DNA from: Chromobacterium alkanivorans
GTDB taxonomy: Bacteria; Pseudomonadota; Gammaproteobacteria; Burkholderiales; Chromobacteriaceae
Direction: 5' to 3'
Length of the DNA stretch: 64,000 bases
NCBI RefSeq assembly: GCF_016937655.1
Contig: NZ_JAFHKL010000012.1
Coordinates: 62,001 to 126,000 of the forward strand
This document shows, in pieces, positions 17,052 to 26,339 of this stretch. Under the pieces are notes generated by a model. The model made no database searches. It had not been told where the DNA came from and saw nothing but the letters and a program-made list of their open reading frames with translations. Numbering within the stretch: position 1 is the stretch's first letter; each line of letters begins with the position of its first letter. Made by a program: the position numbers and the translations under genes.

Positions 17052-17918
17052 ATGAAATTCGCTTTTGCCCTGCTCTGGCTCATCCGCCTGCTGCCGATGT
17101 GGGCGATCGGCCTGCTGGCCCGCGGCCTGGGCAATATCGCCTACTGTCTGGCCCACGGCCGCCGCCGCGTCGGCATGATCAATCTGCGGCTGTGCTTTCC
17201 CGAGATGCCGGTGGCGGAGCGCCGCCGGCTGATCCGCCGCAATTTCCAGCACATGATACGCATGGTGCTGGAGTACGGCGTGGTCTGGTGGAGTTCGGCC
17301 GCCCGCATCGACAAGCTGGTGGAGATCAAGAACCTGCACTACGTCACCGCGCTGCGCGAACGCGGCGAAGACGTGATCCTGTTCTACCCCCACTTCGTCG
17401 GCTTCGAAATGTGCGTGTATTCGCTGAATCAGCATATCCCGCTGGTCAGCGTCTACTCCCATCAGAAGAACGAAGCGCTGGACCGCCAGATTTATCAGGG
17501 ACGCCAGCGCTACGACAACGCCTACATCGTGTCGCGCCAGGAAGGCCTGCGCCCCATCATCAAGGCGATGCGCAAGGACCACGCGCCCTTCCTCTACCTG
17601 CCGGATCAGGACTTCGGCGTCCGCGACTCGGTGTTCGTCGACTTCTTCGGCGTCAAGACCGCCACCATCACCGGCCTGTCTCGCATCAGCAAGCTGGCGC
17701 GCGCCAAGGTGGTGCCCGCCATCGCCCGCCGCGTCGGCGACCGCTTCGAGCTGGAGTTTTACCCGCCTTGGGACGACTACCCCAGCGAGGACGTGGAAGC
17801 CGACACCCGCCGCATGAACGCCTTCCTGGAGCAGCGTGTCCGCGAAATCCCGGACCAGTACTTCTGGCTGCACAAGCGCTTCAAGAGCCGGCCGCAAGGC
17901 GAGGCGCGCTTCTACTAA
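17052..17918 (+). CDS. Lipid A biosynthesis acyltransferase (LpxL/HtrB family), paralogue 2
   Basis: A 288-residue paralogue of the gene just upstream, with the same layout: an N-terminal anchor helix (residues 3-24), then the catalytic domain. Here the motif is HX4E (His114-Glu119, YPHFVGFE), the form seen in E. coli LpxL. FLYLPDQDFGVRDSVFVDFF forms the later substrate-site block. GAGGAAATTT precedes the ATG. The two differ strongly in sequence, so this is an old duplication or two separate specificities. Which acyl position each modifies cannot be told from sequence. Confidence 0.9.
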   Translation: MKFAFALLWLIRLLPMWAIGLLARGLGNIAYCLAHGRRRVGMINLRLCFPEMPVAERRRLIRRNFQHMIRMVLEYGVVWWSSAARIDKLVEIKNLHYVTALRERGEDVILFYPHFVGFEMCVYSLNQHIPLVSVYSHQKNEALDRQIYQGRQRYDNAYIVSRQEGLRPIIKAMRKDHAPFLYLPDQDFGVRDSVFVDFFGVKTATITGLSRISKLARAKVVPAIARRVGDRFELEFYPPWDDYPSEDVEADTRRMNAFLEQRVREIPDQYFWLHKRFKSRPQGEARFY

Positions 17919-17940
17919 GTCCACAAGCCTCACGCTATCA

Positions 17941-17964
17941 GGGGCGCCGCACAGCGGCGCCCTT
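17941..17964. terminator. Hairpin between convergent acyltransferase and ABM genes
   Basis: Stem GGGCGCCGC / GCGGCGCCC with a 3-nt loop. The T run is short, so it is a probable but not strong terminator. Confidence 0.6.
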
Positions 17965-17969
17965 CTCCG

Positions 17970-18263
17970 TCAGACCTCGGCGAACGCGTCCATCAGCAAG
18001 AAAGTGCCCGCCTGCCGCTGACGGCTGTCTATCTGCGGCACCAGCCGCTGGAAATGCTCGGTGGCGCAATGACGGTCCAGGGCCGCCCGGTCCGGCCAGG
18101 TTTCGATGAAGACGAAATGGCCGGGGTCTTTCTGGTCGATGAACAGCTCGTAGCTGATGCAGTCCGGCTCTTGCCGCGTCTTCGCCACCAATTCGCGATA
18201 CAGCGGCATCACCTCGGCCACCCGGTCCGGCTGAATGAAGTCCTGAGCGATCACTTTCAACAT
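17970..18263 (-). CDS. Antibiotic biosynthesis monooxygenase (ABM) domain protein
   Basis: A 97-residue single-domain protein of the dimeric alpha/beta-barrel ABM type (YgiN-like putative quinol monooxygenase). The fold signature is MLKVIAQDFIQ, RQEPDCISYELF, and FVFIETWPDRAALDRHCATE with a conserved His. The start at 18263 follows AAGGGGG. It stands alone between the acyltransferases and the complex I operon. Its physiological role is unknown; YgiN-like proteins are linked to quinone redox chemistry. Confidence 0.8.
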   Translation of the reverse strand: MLKVIAQDFIQPDRVAEVMPLYRELVAKTRQEPDCISYELFIDQKDPGHFVFIETWPDRAALDRHCATEHFQRLVPQIDSRQRQAGTFLLMDAFAEV

Positions 18264-18316
18264 TCCATTCCCCCTTCTCTGCATTTCGCGGCTTGGCGCG
18301 CGCCGCCGCTCTCCCC

Positions 18317-18352
18317 AAAAAAACAGCGCGGACGGGGAAACCCCGTCCGCGC
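18317..18352 (-). terminator. Terminator of the complex I operon
   Basis: A 12-bp stem, GCGCGGACGGGG / CCCCGTCCGCGC (18326-18352), followed on the minus strand by a run of seven U. It lies directly after the DUF2818 gene, the last of the nuo transcript. Confidence 0.88.
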
Positions 18353-18378
18353 CGCGTATTGCGTCCGCCCGGCTCGCG

Positions 18379-18672
18379 CTAGGCCCGTCGCCGCCAGAAG
18401 TAGCGATAGACGTAGCCCGGAAACGCGAACACCAGGAACAGCGACACAGTGGTCACGTAGAACTGCCAGTTCTGCGGCTGCACCGGCATCAGCCGGCTTT
18501 CCAGCAGATAGGCGAAGCCGCCCACCAGCAAGTACAGCGCCATCAGTTCCAGAAAGCGCCAGCCAAAATGCTTGTTGGCCACTTTCCACACCCCGCCCAC
18601 TTTCTGGGTCAGGAACGGCAGGTTCGCCGCCGCCAGGGCAACGATCAGCAAAGCGATGACGCTGGATTGCAT
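18379..18672 (-). CDS. DUF2818 family membrane protein, last gene of the nuo operon
   Basis: A 97-residue protein with three hydrophobic helices (about residues 4-20, 39-57 and 68-88) and a basic tail YRYFWRRRA. It matches the small DUF2818 family found after nuoN in many betaproteobacteria. It starts 12 nt after the nuoN stop on the same strand, and a strong terminator follows, so it is co-transcribed with complex I. Function is unknown. Position suggests an accessory or assembly role in the membrane arm. Confidence 0.85.
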   Translation of the reverse strand: MQSSVIALLIVALAAANLPFLTQKVGGVWKVANKHFGWRFLELMALYLLVGGFAYLLESRLMPVQPQNWQFYVTTVSLFLVFAFPGYVYRYFWRRRA

Positions 18673-18684
18673 GGCGGACTGGCC

Positions 18685-20148
18685 TTAAATCACGGTGAGC
18701 GATTGACGCACGACTTGCAGGCACAGCTCCATCGCGCGTTCCGGCAGCAGGCCGATGAAGAGCAGTGCCAGCGCGTTCAGCGACAGCACCAGCTTCATGT
18801 CGCCGCGCACCACGATGTCGCTGCGGTCTTCGGCGTCGTCGAAATACATCGCCTTCACTACGCGCAGGTAGTAGAACGCGCCGATCACCGACATCAGCAC
18901 CGCGAAGATGGCCAGCTTGATCATGCCGATGTCGACGATGGCCTTGATCACCGCGAACTTGGCGTAGAAGCCCACCAGCGGCGGGATGCCGGCCATGGAG
19001 AACATGGTCAGCAGCATCAGCAGCGCGTACCAGCTGTTGCGGCTGTTCAGGCCCTTCAGATCATCAACCTTCTCGCACTCGAAACCGGCGCGCGACAGCG
19101 CCAGCAGCATGCCGAAGCTGACCAGGGACATCAGCACATAGCTCAGCGCGTAGAACAGCGCGGCCGAGTAGCCGACCTTGGTGCCGGCCAGTACGCCCAA
19201 GAGCAGGAAGCCCATGTGCGAGATCGTCGAGTAGGCCAGCATCCGCTTGATATTGGTCTGCACGATGGCGGTGATGTTGCCGATGGCCATCGACAGCGCG
19301 GCCACGATCACCAGCATCTGCTGCCAGTCCGCCACCAGCGCGTCCAGGCCCTGGGCCAGGATGCGCAGCGTGAACACGAAGGCGGCCAGCTTGGGCGCCG
19401 CGCCCACCATCAGCGTCACCGAAGTCGGCGCGCCATGGTAAACGTCCGGCACCCACATGTGGAACGGCACCGCGCCCAGCTTGAAGGACAGGCCGGCCAC
19501 GATGAAGACCAGGCCGAAGACCAGCAGCACGTCGTTGGCCTTGTGCGCGGCGATGGACTTGGCCACCGTGGCCAGTTCCAGCGAGCCGGTGGCGCCGTAA
19601 ACCATGGAAATGCCGTAGAGCAGCAGGCCGGAAGCCAGCGCGCCCAGCACGAAGTACTTCATCGCCGCCTCGGTGGCCTGCACCGAGTCGCGCTGCAGCG
19701 CGATCAGCGAGTACAGCGCCAGCGACAGCAGTTCCAGGCCCATATACAGGGTCAGGAAGTGCGAGGCGGACACCATCAGGTTCATGCCCAAGAGCGCGAA
19801 CAGCGCCAGCGAGAAATACTCGCCCTTGAACAGCTGACGGTCGGCGGTGTACTGCCGGCTGTAGATCAGCACGATGGCGGTGACCGCGTACATGGCCAGC
19901 TTGACCACGCCGCCCATCGGATCGGCGACGAACATGCCGGAGAAGGTGACCACCGGCTGCGCGGTGAAAGTCATCACCTGCGCCACCGCCGCGCCCAACA
20001 GGCTCAGCAGGGTCAGGCCCAGGGTGATGCCGCGCTTTTCATCCGAAACGAACAGGTCCGCCATCAGCACGAACAGGATCGCGCCGGCGAGGAACATCTC
20101 CGGAATTGCCGGTATCAGGTTGAGATCAGCCCAATTCATTGTTTCCAT
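18685..20148 (-). CDS. nuoN: NADH-quinone oxidoreductase subunit N
   Basis: A 487-residue antiporter-like membrane-arm subunit of complex I with about 14 helices. It contains the proton-channel region LELLSLALYSLIAL with a membrane-embedded Glu and the HMWVPDVYHGAPTSVT block common to NuoL/M/N. It helps couple quinone reduction to proton translocation. It is the last core gene of the operon, 11 nt after nuoM and 12 nt before DUF2818. Confidence 0.97.
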   Translation of the reverse strand: METMNWADLNLIPAIPEMFLAGAILFVLMADLFVSDEKRGITLGLTLLSLLGAAVAQVMTFTAQPVVTFSGMFVADPMGGVVKLAMYAVTAIVLIYSRQYTADRQLFKGEYFSLALFALLGMNLMVSASHFLTLYMGLELLSLALYSLIALQRDSVQATEAAMKYFVLGALASGLLLYGISMVYGATGSLELATVAKSIAAHKANDVLLVFGLVFIVAGLSFKLGAVPFHMWVPDVYHGAPTSVTLMVGAAPKLAAFVFTLRILAQGLDALVADWQQMLVIVAALSMAIGNITAIVQTNIKRMLAYSTISHMGFLLLGVLAGTKVGYSAALFYALSYVLMSLVSFGMLLALSRAGFECEKVDDLKGLNSRNSWYALLMLLTMFSMAGIPPLVGFYAKFAVIKAIVDIGMIKLAIFAVLMSVIGAFYYLRVVKAMYFDDAEDRSDIVVRGDMKLVLSLNALALLFIGLLPERAMELCLQVVRQSLTVI

Positions 20149-20159
20149 TCCTTCCGCGC

Positions 20160-21656
20160 TTACAGCTTGCTCTGCGAGACATGCAGGATCAGGTCATTGA
20201 CCGACAGGTGCATTTTCTCGACGAAGGCTTGCGGATACAGGCCCATGCCCAGCACCGCGATGGCCAGGATGGCCAGCACCAGGAATTCGCGCTTGTTGAC
20301 GTCGGACAGCTCGGCCACATGGCTGTTGCCCACATCGCCGAAGATCACGCGCTTGTACATCCACAAGGTATAGGCCGCGCCGAAGATCAGCGTGGTGGCG
20401 GCCAGCGCCGCGTACCAGAAGTTCACCTGCACCGCGCCCATGATCACCATGAACTCGCCGACGAAGCCGGAAGTGGCCGGTAGACCGGAGTTGGCCATCG
20501 CGAACAGCATCATGAAGGCGGCGAAGATAGGCATCTTGTTGGCCACGCCGCCGTAGTCGGCGATGTTGCGGCTGTGCACGCGGTCGTACATCACGCCGAT
20601 GCAGAAGAACATCGCGGCGGACACGAAGCCGTGGGACACCATCTGCACCAGCGCGCCCTCAACCGCCCACTGGTTCAGTTCGGAACCGGTGAACAGGAAC
20701 AGGCCCAGGGTGACGAAGCCCATGTGCGAGATGGAGGAGTAAGCCACCAGCTTCTTCATGTCGGACTGCACCAGCGCCACCAGGCCGATGTAGACCACCG
20801 CCACCAGCGACAGCGCCACCATCACGCCGGACAGCTCGCGCGCGGCGTCCGGCAAGATGGGCAGCACGAACCGCAGGAAGCCGTAGGCGCCGATCTTCAG
20901 CGTGATCGCGGCCAGCACCATGGAGCCGCCGGTCGGCGCTTCCACGTGGGCGTCCGGCAGCCAGGTGTGCACCGGCCACATCGGCACCTTCACCGCGAAG
21001 GACAGGAAGAAGGCGACGAACAGCAAGATCTGCACCGTCAGCGGGATCTTGGCGATGTCGTGGAAAGCCTGGATGTCGAAGGACTTGCCGGCCTGGAAGT
21101 ACAGGTAGATCAAGGCCACCAGCATCAGCAGCGAGCCGAGCAGGGTGTAGAGGAAGAACTTGATCGACGCGTACACGCGACGCGGGCCGCCCCAGACGCC
21201 GATGATCAGATACATCGGAATCAGCATGCCTTCGAAGAAGACGTAGAACAGGATGGCGTCCAGCGCGGCGAAGGCGCCGTTGATCAGGCCGGACATGATC
21301 AGGAAGGCGGCCATGTACTGCGACACGCGCTTCTGGATCACTTCCCAGCCCGCCACCACCACCAGCAGGGTGGTGAAGCTGTTGAGCACCACGAACAGCA
21401 TCGAGATGCCGTCCACGCCCAGGTGGTAGTTGATGCCGAGGGATTCGATCCACGGCTTCATCTCGACGAACTGCATGCCGCCGCTGAGGTTGTTGAACTC
21501 GGTGAACAGCGGCAGCGACAGCAGGAAGCCCGCCAACGCGCCCGCCGCGGCCAGCCAGCGCGCCAGCGTGGCCCGCTGGTCGCCCCCCGTAGCCAGCACC
21601 AGCAACCCGGCCGCGATAGGGGTCCAGATCACCAGAGACAATAGATTTGTGAACAT
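20160..21656 (-). CDS. nuoM: NADH-quinone oxidoreductase subunit M
   Basis: A 498-residue antiporter-like subunit of the complex I membrane arm. It has about 14 helices, the VDGISMLFVVLN and FFEGMLIPMYLIIG motifs and the channel block HTWLPDAHVEAPTGGS. The start is taken as ATG 21656 (MFTNLLSLVIW), the family norm; an in-frame TTG at 21668 is possible. It lies between nuoL and nuoN with short spacers. Confidence 0.97.
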   Translation of the reverse strand: MFTNLLSLVIWTPIAAGLLVLATGGDQRATLARWLAAAGALAGFLLSLPLFTEFNNLSGGMQFVEMKPWIESLGINYHLGVDGISMLFVVLNSFTTLLVVVAGWEVIQKRVSQYMAAFLIMSGLINGAFAALDAILFYVFFEGMLIPMYLIIGVWGGPRRVYASIKFFLYTLLGSLLMLVALIYLYFQAGKSFDIQAFHDIAKIPLTVQILLFVAFFLSFAVKVPMWPVHTWLPDAHVEAPTGGSMVLAAITLKIGAYGFLRFVLPILPDAARELSGVMVALSLVAVVYIGLVALVQSDMKKLVAYSSISHMGFVTLGLFLFTGSELNQWAVEGALVQMVSHGFVSAAMFFCIGVMYDRVHSRNIADYGGVANKMPIFAAFMMLFAMANSGLPATSGFVGEFMVIMGAVQVNFWYAALAATTLIFGAAYTLWMYKRVIFGDVGNSHVAELSDVNKREFLVLAILAIAVLGMGLYPQAFVEKMHLSVNDLILHVSQSKL

Positions 21657-21696
21657 AGTCAAACCCAAGTTGTTATTCCAATCCCGGAGCCCGGGC

Positions 21697-23748
21697 TCAA
21701 CGCCAGATCAGCGGAAAGAACCACATCGTCATCAAGGCCAGCACCCCGATGATCATCGCGGTGGCGTAGCTGTAGATGAAGCCGGTCTGCGCGCGGCGGA
21801 TGAAGCCGGAGAAGGTCGCCACCAGTTTGGCGGTGCCGTTCACCAGCAAGCCGTCGATCAACAGCATGTCGCCCACCTTCCAGAACAAGGTGCCCAGAGC
21901 GCGCGAGCCCTTGGCGAACACGGCGAAGTAGATCTCGTCCAGGTAGTACTTGTTCTCCAGGATCTTGTTCACCAGGCCGAACTTCTGCTTGATGGCGGCC
22001 GGAATCTGCGGCGCCTTCATGTAGAAGAACCAGGCGGTCGCCACGCCGGCCACCGCCAGCCACAGCGGCAGGGTGCTCAGCGAATGCACGCCCATGGCGG
22101 CCGCGCCGTGGAACTCGCGGGCGATCTCTTCCATCGCCGGGTGCAGTTCATTGTTGACGGTGATCACGCCTTTGAAGAAGTCGCCGTACAGCAGCGGCTC
22201 GATCGCGAAGTAACCGACCAGCACCGACGGAATCGCCAGCAGCACCAGCGGCAGGGTCACCACCCACGGGGACTCGTGCGGCTTGTCGTTCGGGCCCAGG
22301 CCGTGGTGATGGTCGTGGGACACCTCTTCTTCATCGCTGTCGCCGTGGTGTTCGTGATGCGAGCCATGGTTCTCCATCCAGCGCTCCTTGCCGTGGAAGA
22401 CCAGGAAGTACATGCGGAAGGAGTAGAAGGCGGTGACGAACACGCCGGCGATCACCGCGAAGTAGGCGAAACCGGACGCGGACAGATTGGACGCGTGCAC
22501 CGCCTCGATGATGGAATCCTTGGAGTAGAAGCCGGAGAAGAACGGCGTGCCGATCAAGGCCAGCGAACCCAAGAGCGAAGTCAGCCAGGTGATGGGCATG
22601 TACTTGCGCAGGCCGCCCATATTGCGCATGTCCTGATCATGGTGCATGCCGATGATCACCGAACCCGCCGCCAGGAACAGCAGCGCCTTGAAGAAGGCGT
22701 GGGTCATCACGTGGAACATCGCCACAGAGTAGGCCGAGGCGCCCAGCGCCACGGTCATATAGCCCAGCTGCGACAGCGTGGAGTAGGCCACCACGCGCTT
22801 GATGTCGTTCTGGACGATGCCGAGGAAGCCCATGAACAGCGCGGTGATGGAACCGGCGACCATGATCACGTTCAGCGCGGTGTCGGACAGCTCGAACAGC
22901 GGGCTCATCCGCGACACCATGAAGATGCCGGCGGTCACCATGGTGGCCGCGTGGATCAGCGCCGAGATCGGGGTCGGGCCTTCCATCGAATCCGGCAGCC
23001 ACACGTGCAGCGGGAACTGCGCCGATTTGCCCATCGCGCCGATGAACAGCAGGATGCAGGTCACGCTCAGCAGCGACCACTCGGTACCCGGAATCAGGCT
23101 GATGGTCTTGTTGGCCAGCGCCGGAGCGGCGGCGAACACGTCGCTGTAGTTCAGCGAGCCGCCGAAGTAGGCCAGCACCAGGCCGATGCCCAGCAGGAAG
23201 CCGAAGTCGCCGACGCGGTTGACCAGGAAGGCCTTCAGGTTGGCGTAGATCGCGGTCGGACGCTTGAACCAGAAGCCGATCAGCAGATAGGACACCAGGC
23301 CCACCGCTTCCCAACCGAAGAACAGCTGGATGAAGTTGTTGCTCATCACCAGCATCAGCATCGAGAAGGTAAACAGCGAGATATAGCTGAAGAAACGCTG
23401 ATAGCCCGGGTCTTCCTGCATGTAGCCTATGGTGTAAATGTGCACCATCAGCGACACGCTGGTGACCACCACCAGCATCATCGCGGTCAGCGAATCCACC
23501 AGGAAGCCCACCGAGAACTCGTAGCCTCCCACTGTCAGCCAGGTGTAAACCGGACCGTTGAACACTTCAGCCTGCCCGGTCAGGAAGGCGTGAAGCACCT
23601 TGAGCGACAGCGCGGCGGACAGCGCCACGCCGGCTATCGTCACGACGTGCGAAGCGCGCCGGCCGATGGCCCATCCAAATAGGCCTGCAATGATGGAACC
23701 CGCCAGCGGGGCGAGTGCAATCAGCAGGTATAAGCTCTTCATATCCAT
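21697..23748 (-). CDS. nuoL: NADH-quinone oxidoreductase subunit L
   Basis: A 683-residue subunit, the largest of the membrane arm. Its antiporter core contains FFGWEAVGLVSYLLIGFW and HVWLPDSMEGPTPISALIHA, and the long lateral amphipathic helix characteristic of NuoL lies near the C-terminus. A histidine-rich cytosolic/periplasmic loop (HGSHHEHHGDSDEEEVSHDH, about residues 456-475) is notable and may bind metal. It follows nuoK by 32 nt. Confidence 0.97.
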   Translation of the reverse strand: MDMKSLYLLIALAPLAGSIIAGLFGWAIGRRASHVVTIAGVALSAALSLKVLHAFLTGQAEVFNGPVYTWLTVGGYEFSVGFLVDSLTAMMLVVVTSVSLMVHIYTIGYMQEDPGYQRFFSYISLFTFSMLMLVMSNNFIQLFFGWEAVGLVSYLLIGFWFKRPTAIYANLKAFLVNRVGDFGFLLGIGLVLAYFGGSLNYSDVFAAAPALANKTISLIPGTEWSLLSVTCILLFIGAMGKSAQFPLHVWLPDSMEGPTPISALIHAATMVTAGIFMVSRMSPLFELSDTALNVIMVAGSITALFMGFLGIVQNDIKRVVAYSTLSQLGYMTVALGASAYSVAMFHVMTHAFFKALLFLAAGSVIIGMHHDQDMRNMGGLRKYMPITWLTSLLGSLALIGTPFFSGFYSKDSIIEAVHASNLSASGFAYFAVIAGVFVTAFYSFRMYFLVFHGKERWMENHGSHHEHHGDSDEEEVSHDHHHGLGPNDKPHESPWVVTLPLVLLAIPSVLVGYFAIEPLLYGDFFKGVITVNNELHPAMEEIAREFHGAAAMGVHSLSTLPLWLAVAGVATAWFFYMKAPQIPAAIKQKFGLVNKILENKYYLDEIYFAVFAKGSRALGTLFWKVGDMLLIDGLLVNGTAKLVATFSGFIRRAQTGFIYSYATAMIIGVLALMTMWFFPLIWR

Positions 23749-23780
23749 GCTTGTGTGCTTTGTGTAGGTTCCGGTTTGCC

Positions 23781-24086
23781 TTAGCCTTTGAGGCTGCCCA
23801 AGTCTTCAACGTTGATGGTGCGCAGATTGCGGAACAGCACCACCAGGATGGCGAGGCCGATCGCGGCTTCGGCCGCGGCCACCGTCAGGATGAAGAATAC
23901 GAAGATCTGGCCCGCCGTATCCGACAGGTAATGCGAGAACGCGATGAAATTGAAGTTCACCGCGAGCAGCATCAGCTCGATGGCCATCAGCAGCACGATC
24001 AGATTTTTCCGGTTCAGGAAAACGCCCAGCACGCCGATGGCAAACAGGATTGCGGCCAGCACCAGGAAGTGAGTCAGTGTCAGCAC
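23781..24086 (-). CDS. nuoK: NADH-quinone oxidoreductase subunit K
   Basis: A 101-residue small membrane subunit with three helices. It carries the two buried glutamates required for proton transfer, in [16 protein letters not shown] and [13 protein letters not shown]. Length and sequence are typical of Mrp/ND4L-type subunits. It lies between nuoJ and nuoL in the operon. Confidence 0.97.
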   Translation of the reverse strand: MLTLTHFLVLAAILFAIGVLGVFLNRKNLIVLLMAIELMLLAVNFNFIAFSHYLSDTAGQIFVFFILTVAAAEAAIGLAILVVLFRNLRTINVEDLGSLKG

Positions 24087-24112
24087 ATTTCCTCCCTTAT
24101 GTTGTTTGGCCG

Positions 24113-24772
24113 TCAGGCCTGTTGCTTACCGGATTCGGCCTCGGAGGCCTCCTCCACCGTGGATTCTTCGGCAGGCTGTTCGGCCTGCATCTTCACCAGT
24201 CGCACGCGATCATTGCGCTTGACCTTGACTTGCAGCGCCGGATCGATCGCCTTGGTGTCCTTGCGGCTGCGCATGGTCAGGCCGATGGCGGCCACCATGG
24301 CCAGCAGCAGCACCACCGCCGCCACTTCGAAGGGCAGCAGATAAGTGGTGTACAACTGGCGGCCCAGCACTTTGACGTTGCTGAAGTCGGCGGCCAGCGG
24401 CGCGGCGGCCTGGTAGGCATCCAGCCTGGCGCTCGGGCTGGCCAGAATCATCGCCATTTCAAACACCATGATGATGCCGACGGCGGCGGCGACCGGAAGA
24501 TTCTTCCAGAAGCCCTCGCGCAGTTTCTCGATGTTGATGTCCAGCATCATCACCACGAACAGGAACAACACCATCACCGCGCCCACATACACCACCACCA
24601 GGGTGATGGCCAGGAACTCGGCTTCCATCAGCAGCCACAGGCCGGCGCTGTTGAAGAAGGCCAGCACCAGGAACAAGGCCGCGTGAATCGGGTTCTTGGC
24701 CGTCACCACGCGGATGCCCGCGAACACCAGGATGGCGGACAGAACATAGAAGACAAACATTGTGAAGTTCAT
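24113..24772 (-). CDS. nuoJ: NADH-quinone oxidoreductase subunit J
   Basis: A 219-residue membrane subunit with five helices in the first ~165 residues, including the ND6-type block [12 protein letters not shown]-like region and [19 protein letters not shown] soluble acidic C-terminal tail from about residue 175 ([19 protein letters not shown]) extends beyond the E. coli homologue. It follows nuoI by 9 nt. Confidence 0.96.
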   Translation of the reverse strand: MNFTMFVFYVLSAILVFAGIRVVTAKNPIHAALFLVLAFFNSAGLWLLMEAEFLAITLVVVYVGAVMVLFLFVVMMLDINIEKLREGFWKNLPVAAAVGIIMVFEMAMILASPSARLDAYQAAAPLAADFSNVKVLGRQLYTTYLLPFEVAAVVLLLAMVAAIGLTMRSRKDTKAIDPALQVKVKRNDRVRLVKMQAEQPAEESTVEEASEAESGKQQA

Positions 24773-24781
24773 GACCCCCCC

Positions 24782-25270
24782 TTAGCGATACTTGGCGTCG
24801 GCCGCCTTGTTGGCGGCGATCTCGGCTTCGTACTTGTCGCCGATCGCCAACAACATCGGCTTGGTGTAGTACAGATCGCCACGTTTTTCGCCGTGGTATT
24901 CGAAGATGTGGGTTTCCACGATGGCGTCCACCGGACAGGCTTCCTCGCAGAAGCCGCAGAAGATGCACTTGGTCAGATCGATGTCGTAGCGCGTGGTGCG
25001 ACGGGTGCCGTCGTCGCGCTGTTCGGACTCGATGCTGATCGCCATCGCCGGACACACCGCCTCGCACAGTTTGCAGGCGATGCAGCGCTCTTCGCCGTTG
25101 GCGTAGCGGCGCTGAGCGTGCAGGCCGCGGAAGCGCGGCGAGATCGGCGTCTTCTCTTCGGGGAACTGGACCGTGATCTTGCGGGCGAAGAAGTAGCGGC
25201 CAGTGACCATCAGGCCCTTGACCAGCTCCACCAGCAGGAAGGTCTTGAAAAAGTTTCGGATCGAATTCAT
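24782..25270 (-). CDS. nuoI: NADH-quinone oxidoreductase subunit I
   Basis: A 162-residue ferredoxin-like subunit carrying two [4Fe-4S] clusters (N6a and N6b) near the quinone site. Both motifs are complete: [12 protein letters not shown] and [12 protein letters not shown]. It passes electrons from the peripheral arm to NuoB. The N-terminal helix anchors it to the membrane arm. It follows nuoH by 19 nt. Confidence 0.98.
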   Translation of the reverse strand: MNSIRNFFKTFLLVELVKGLMVTGRYFFARKITVQFPEEKTPISPRFRGLHAQRRYANGEERCIACKLCEAVCPAMAISIESEQRDDGTRRTTRYDIDLTKCIFCGFCEEACPVDAIVETHIFEYHGEKRGDLYYTKPMLLAIGDKYEAEIAANKAADAKYR

Positions 25271-25289
25271 CTTTTCACCTATCCCCGTC

Positions 25290-26336
25290 TCAGTGCCACA
25301 AGGACAGCGGGGTCATCATCCAGACGCCCACCACCAGGATCCACACCAGGGTCACCGGGATGAACACCTTCCAGCCCAGACGCATGATCTGGTCGTAGCG
25401 ATAACGCGGGAAGGTGGCGCGGAACCACAGGAAGCAGAACAGCACCATCGCCACCTTGAGCGCCAGCCAGAAGAAGCCGCCCGCGCCCAGAATGCCCCAG
25501 GACGCCGGGAACGGCGACAGCCAGCCGCCGAGGAACAGCAGCGCGGTCAGCGCGGCGACCAGGATCATGTTGGCGTATTCGGCCAGGAAGAAGATGGCGA
25601 AGGCCATGCCCGAGTACTCGACGTGGAAGCCGGCGACGATCTCGGATTCGCCCTCGGCCACGTCGAACGGCGCGCGGTTGGTTTCGGCCACGCCGGAAAT
25701 CAGGTAGACCACGAACAGCGGGAACAGCGGCAGCCAGTTCCACGACAGCACGGAACCGCCGGCCATGCCCTGCCCTTGCTGCTGGACGATCTCCACCAGG
25801 TTCAGGCTGCTGGACACCATCAGCACGCCGATCAGCGCGAAGCCCATCGCCAGTTCGTAGGACACGATCTGGGCGGCGGAACGCATGGCGCCGAGGAAGG
25901 AGTACTTCGAGTTGCCCGCCCAGCCGGCGATGATCACGCCGTAAACGCCCATCGAGGTCAAGGCCAGGATGTAGAGCAGCGAGGCGTTGACGTTGGCCAG
26001 CACCAGCTTGTCGGTGAACGGAATCACCGCCCAGGCCGCCAGCGCCGGAGCGATGGACAGCACCGGCGCCAGCAGGAACAGGCCCTTGCTGGAGTTGGTG
26101 GGCAGGATGATTTCCTTCATCAGCAGCTTGACCGCGTCGGCGATCGGCTGCAGCAGGCCCAGCGGGCCCACCCGGTTGGGGCCGATGCGGATCTGCATGA
26201 AGCCGATGACCTTGCGCTCGGCATAGGTCAGGTAGGCGACGCACAGCAGCATCGGCAATACGATGGCGATGATCTTCAACAGGGTCCAGACCACGAGCCC
26301 CGCGTCAGTGCCAAGAATACCTTGCAAGAACTCCAT
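25290..26336 (-). CDS. nuoH: NADH-quinone oxidoreductase subunit H
   Basis: A 348-residue membrane subunit with about eight helices that forms much of the quinone chamber. It contains the ND1 signatures [20 protein letters not shown] and [19 protein letters not shown], with the conserved acidic E-channel residues. It starts 3 nt from the nuoG stop, so translation is probably coupled. Confidence 0.98.
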   Translation of the reverse strand: MEFLQGILGTDAGLVVWTLLKIIAIVLPMLLCVAYLTYAERKVIGFMQIRIGPNRVGPLGLLQPIADAVKLLMKEIILPTNSSKGLFLLAPVLSIAPALAAWAVIPFTDKLVLANVNASLLYILALTSMGVYGVIIAGWAGNSKYSFLGAMRSAAQIVSYELAMGFALIGVLMVSSSLNLVEIVQQQGQGMAGGSVLSWNWLPLFPLFVVYLISGVAETNRAPFDVAEGESEIVAGFHVEYSGMAFAIFFLAEYANMILVAALTALLFLGGWLSPFPASWGILGAGGFFWLALKVAMVLFCFLWFRATFPRYRYDQIMRLGWKVFIPVTLVWILVVGVWMMTPLSLWH

Positions 26337-26339
26337 GCT

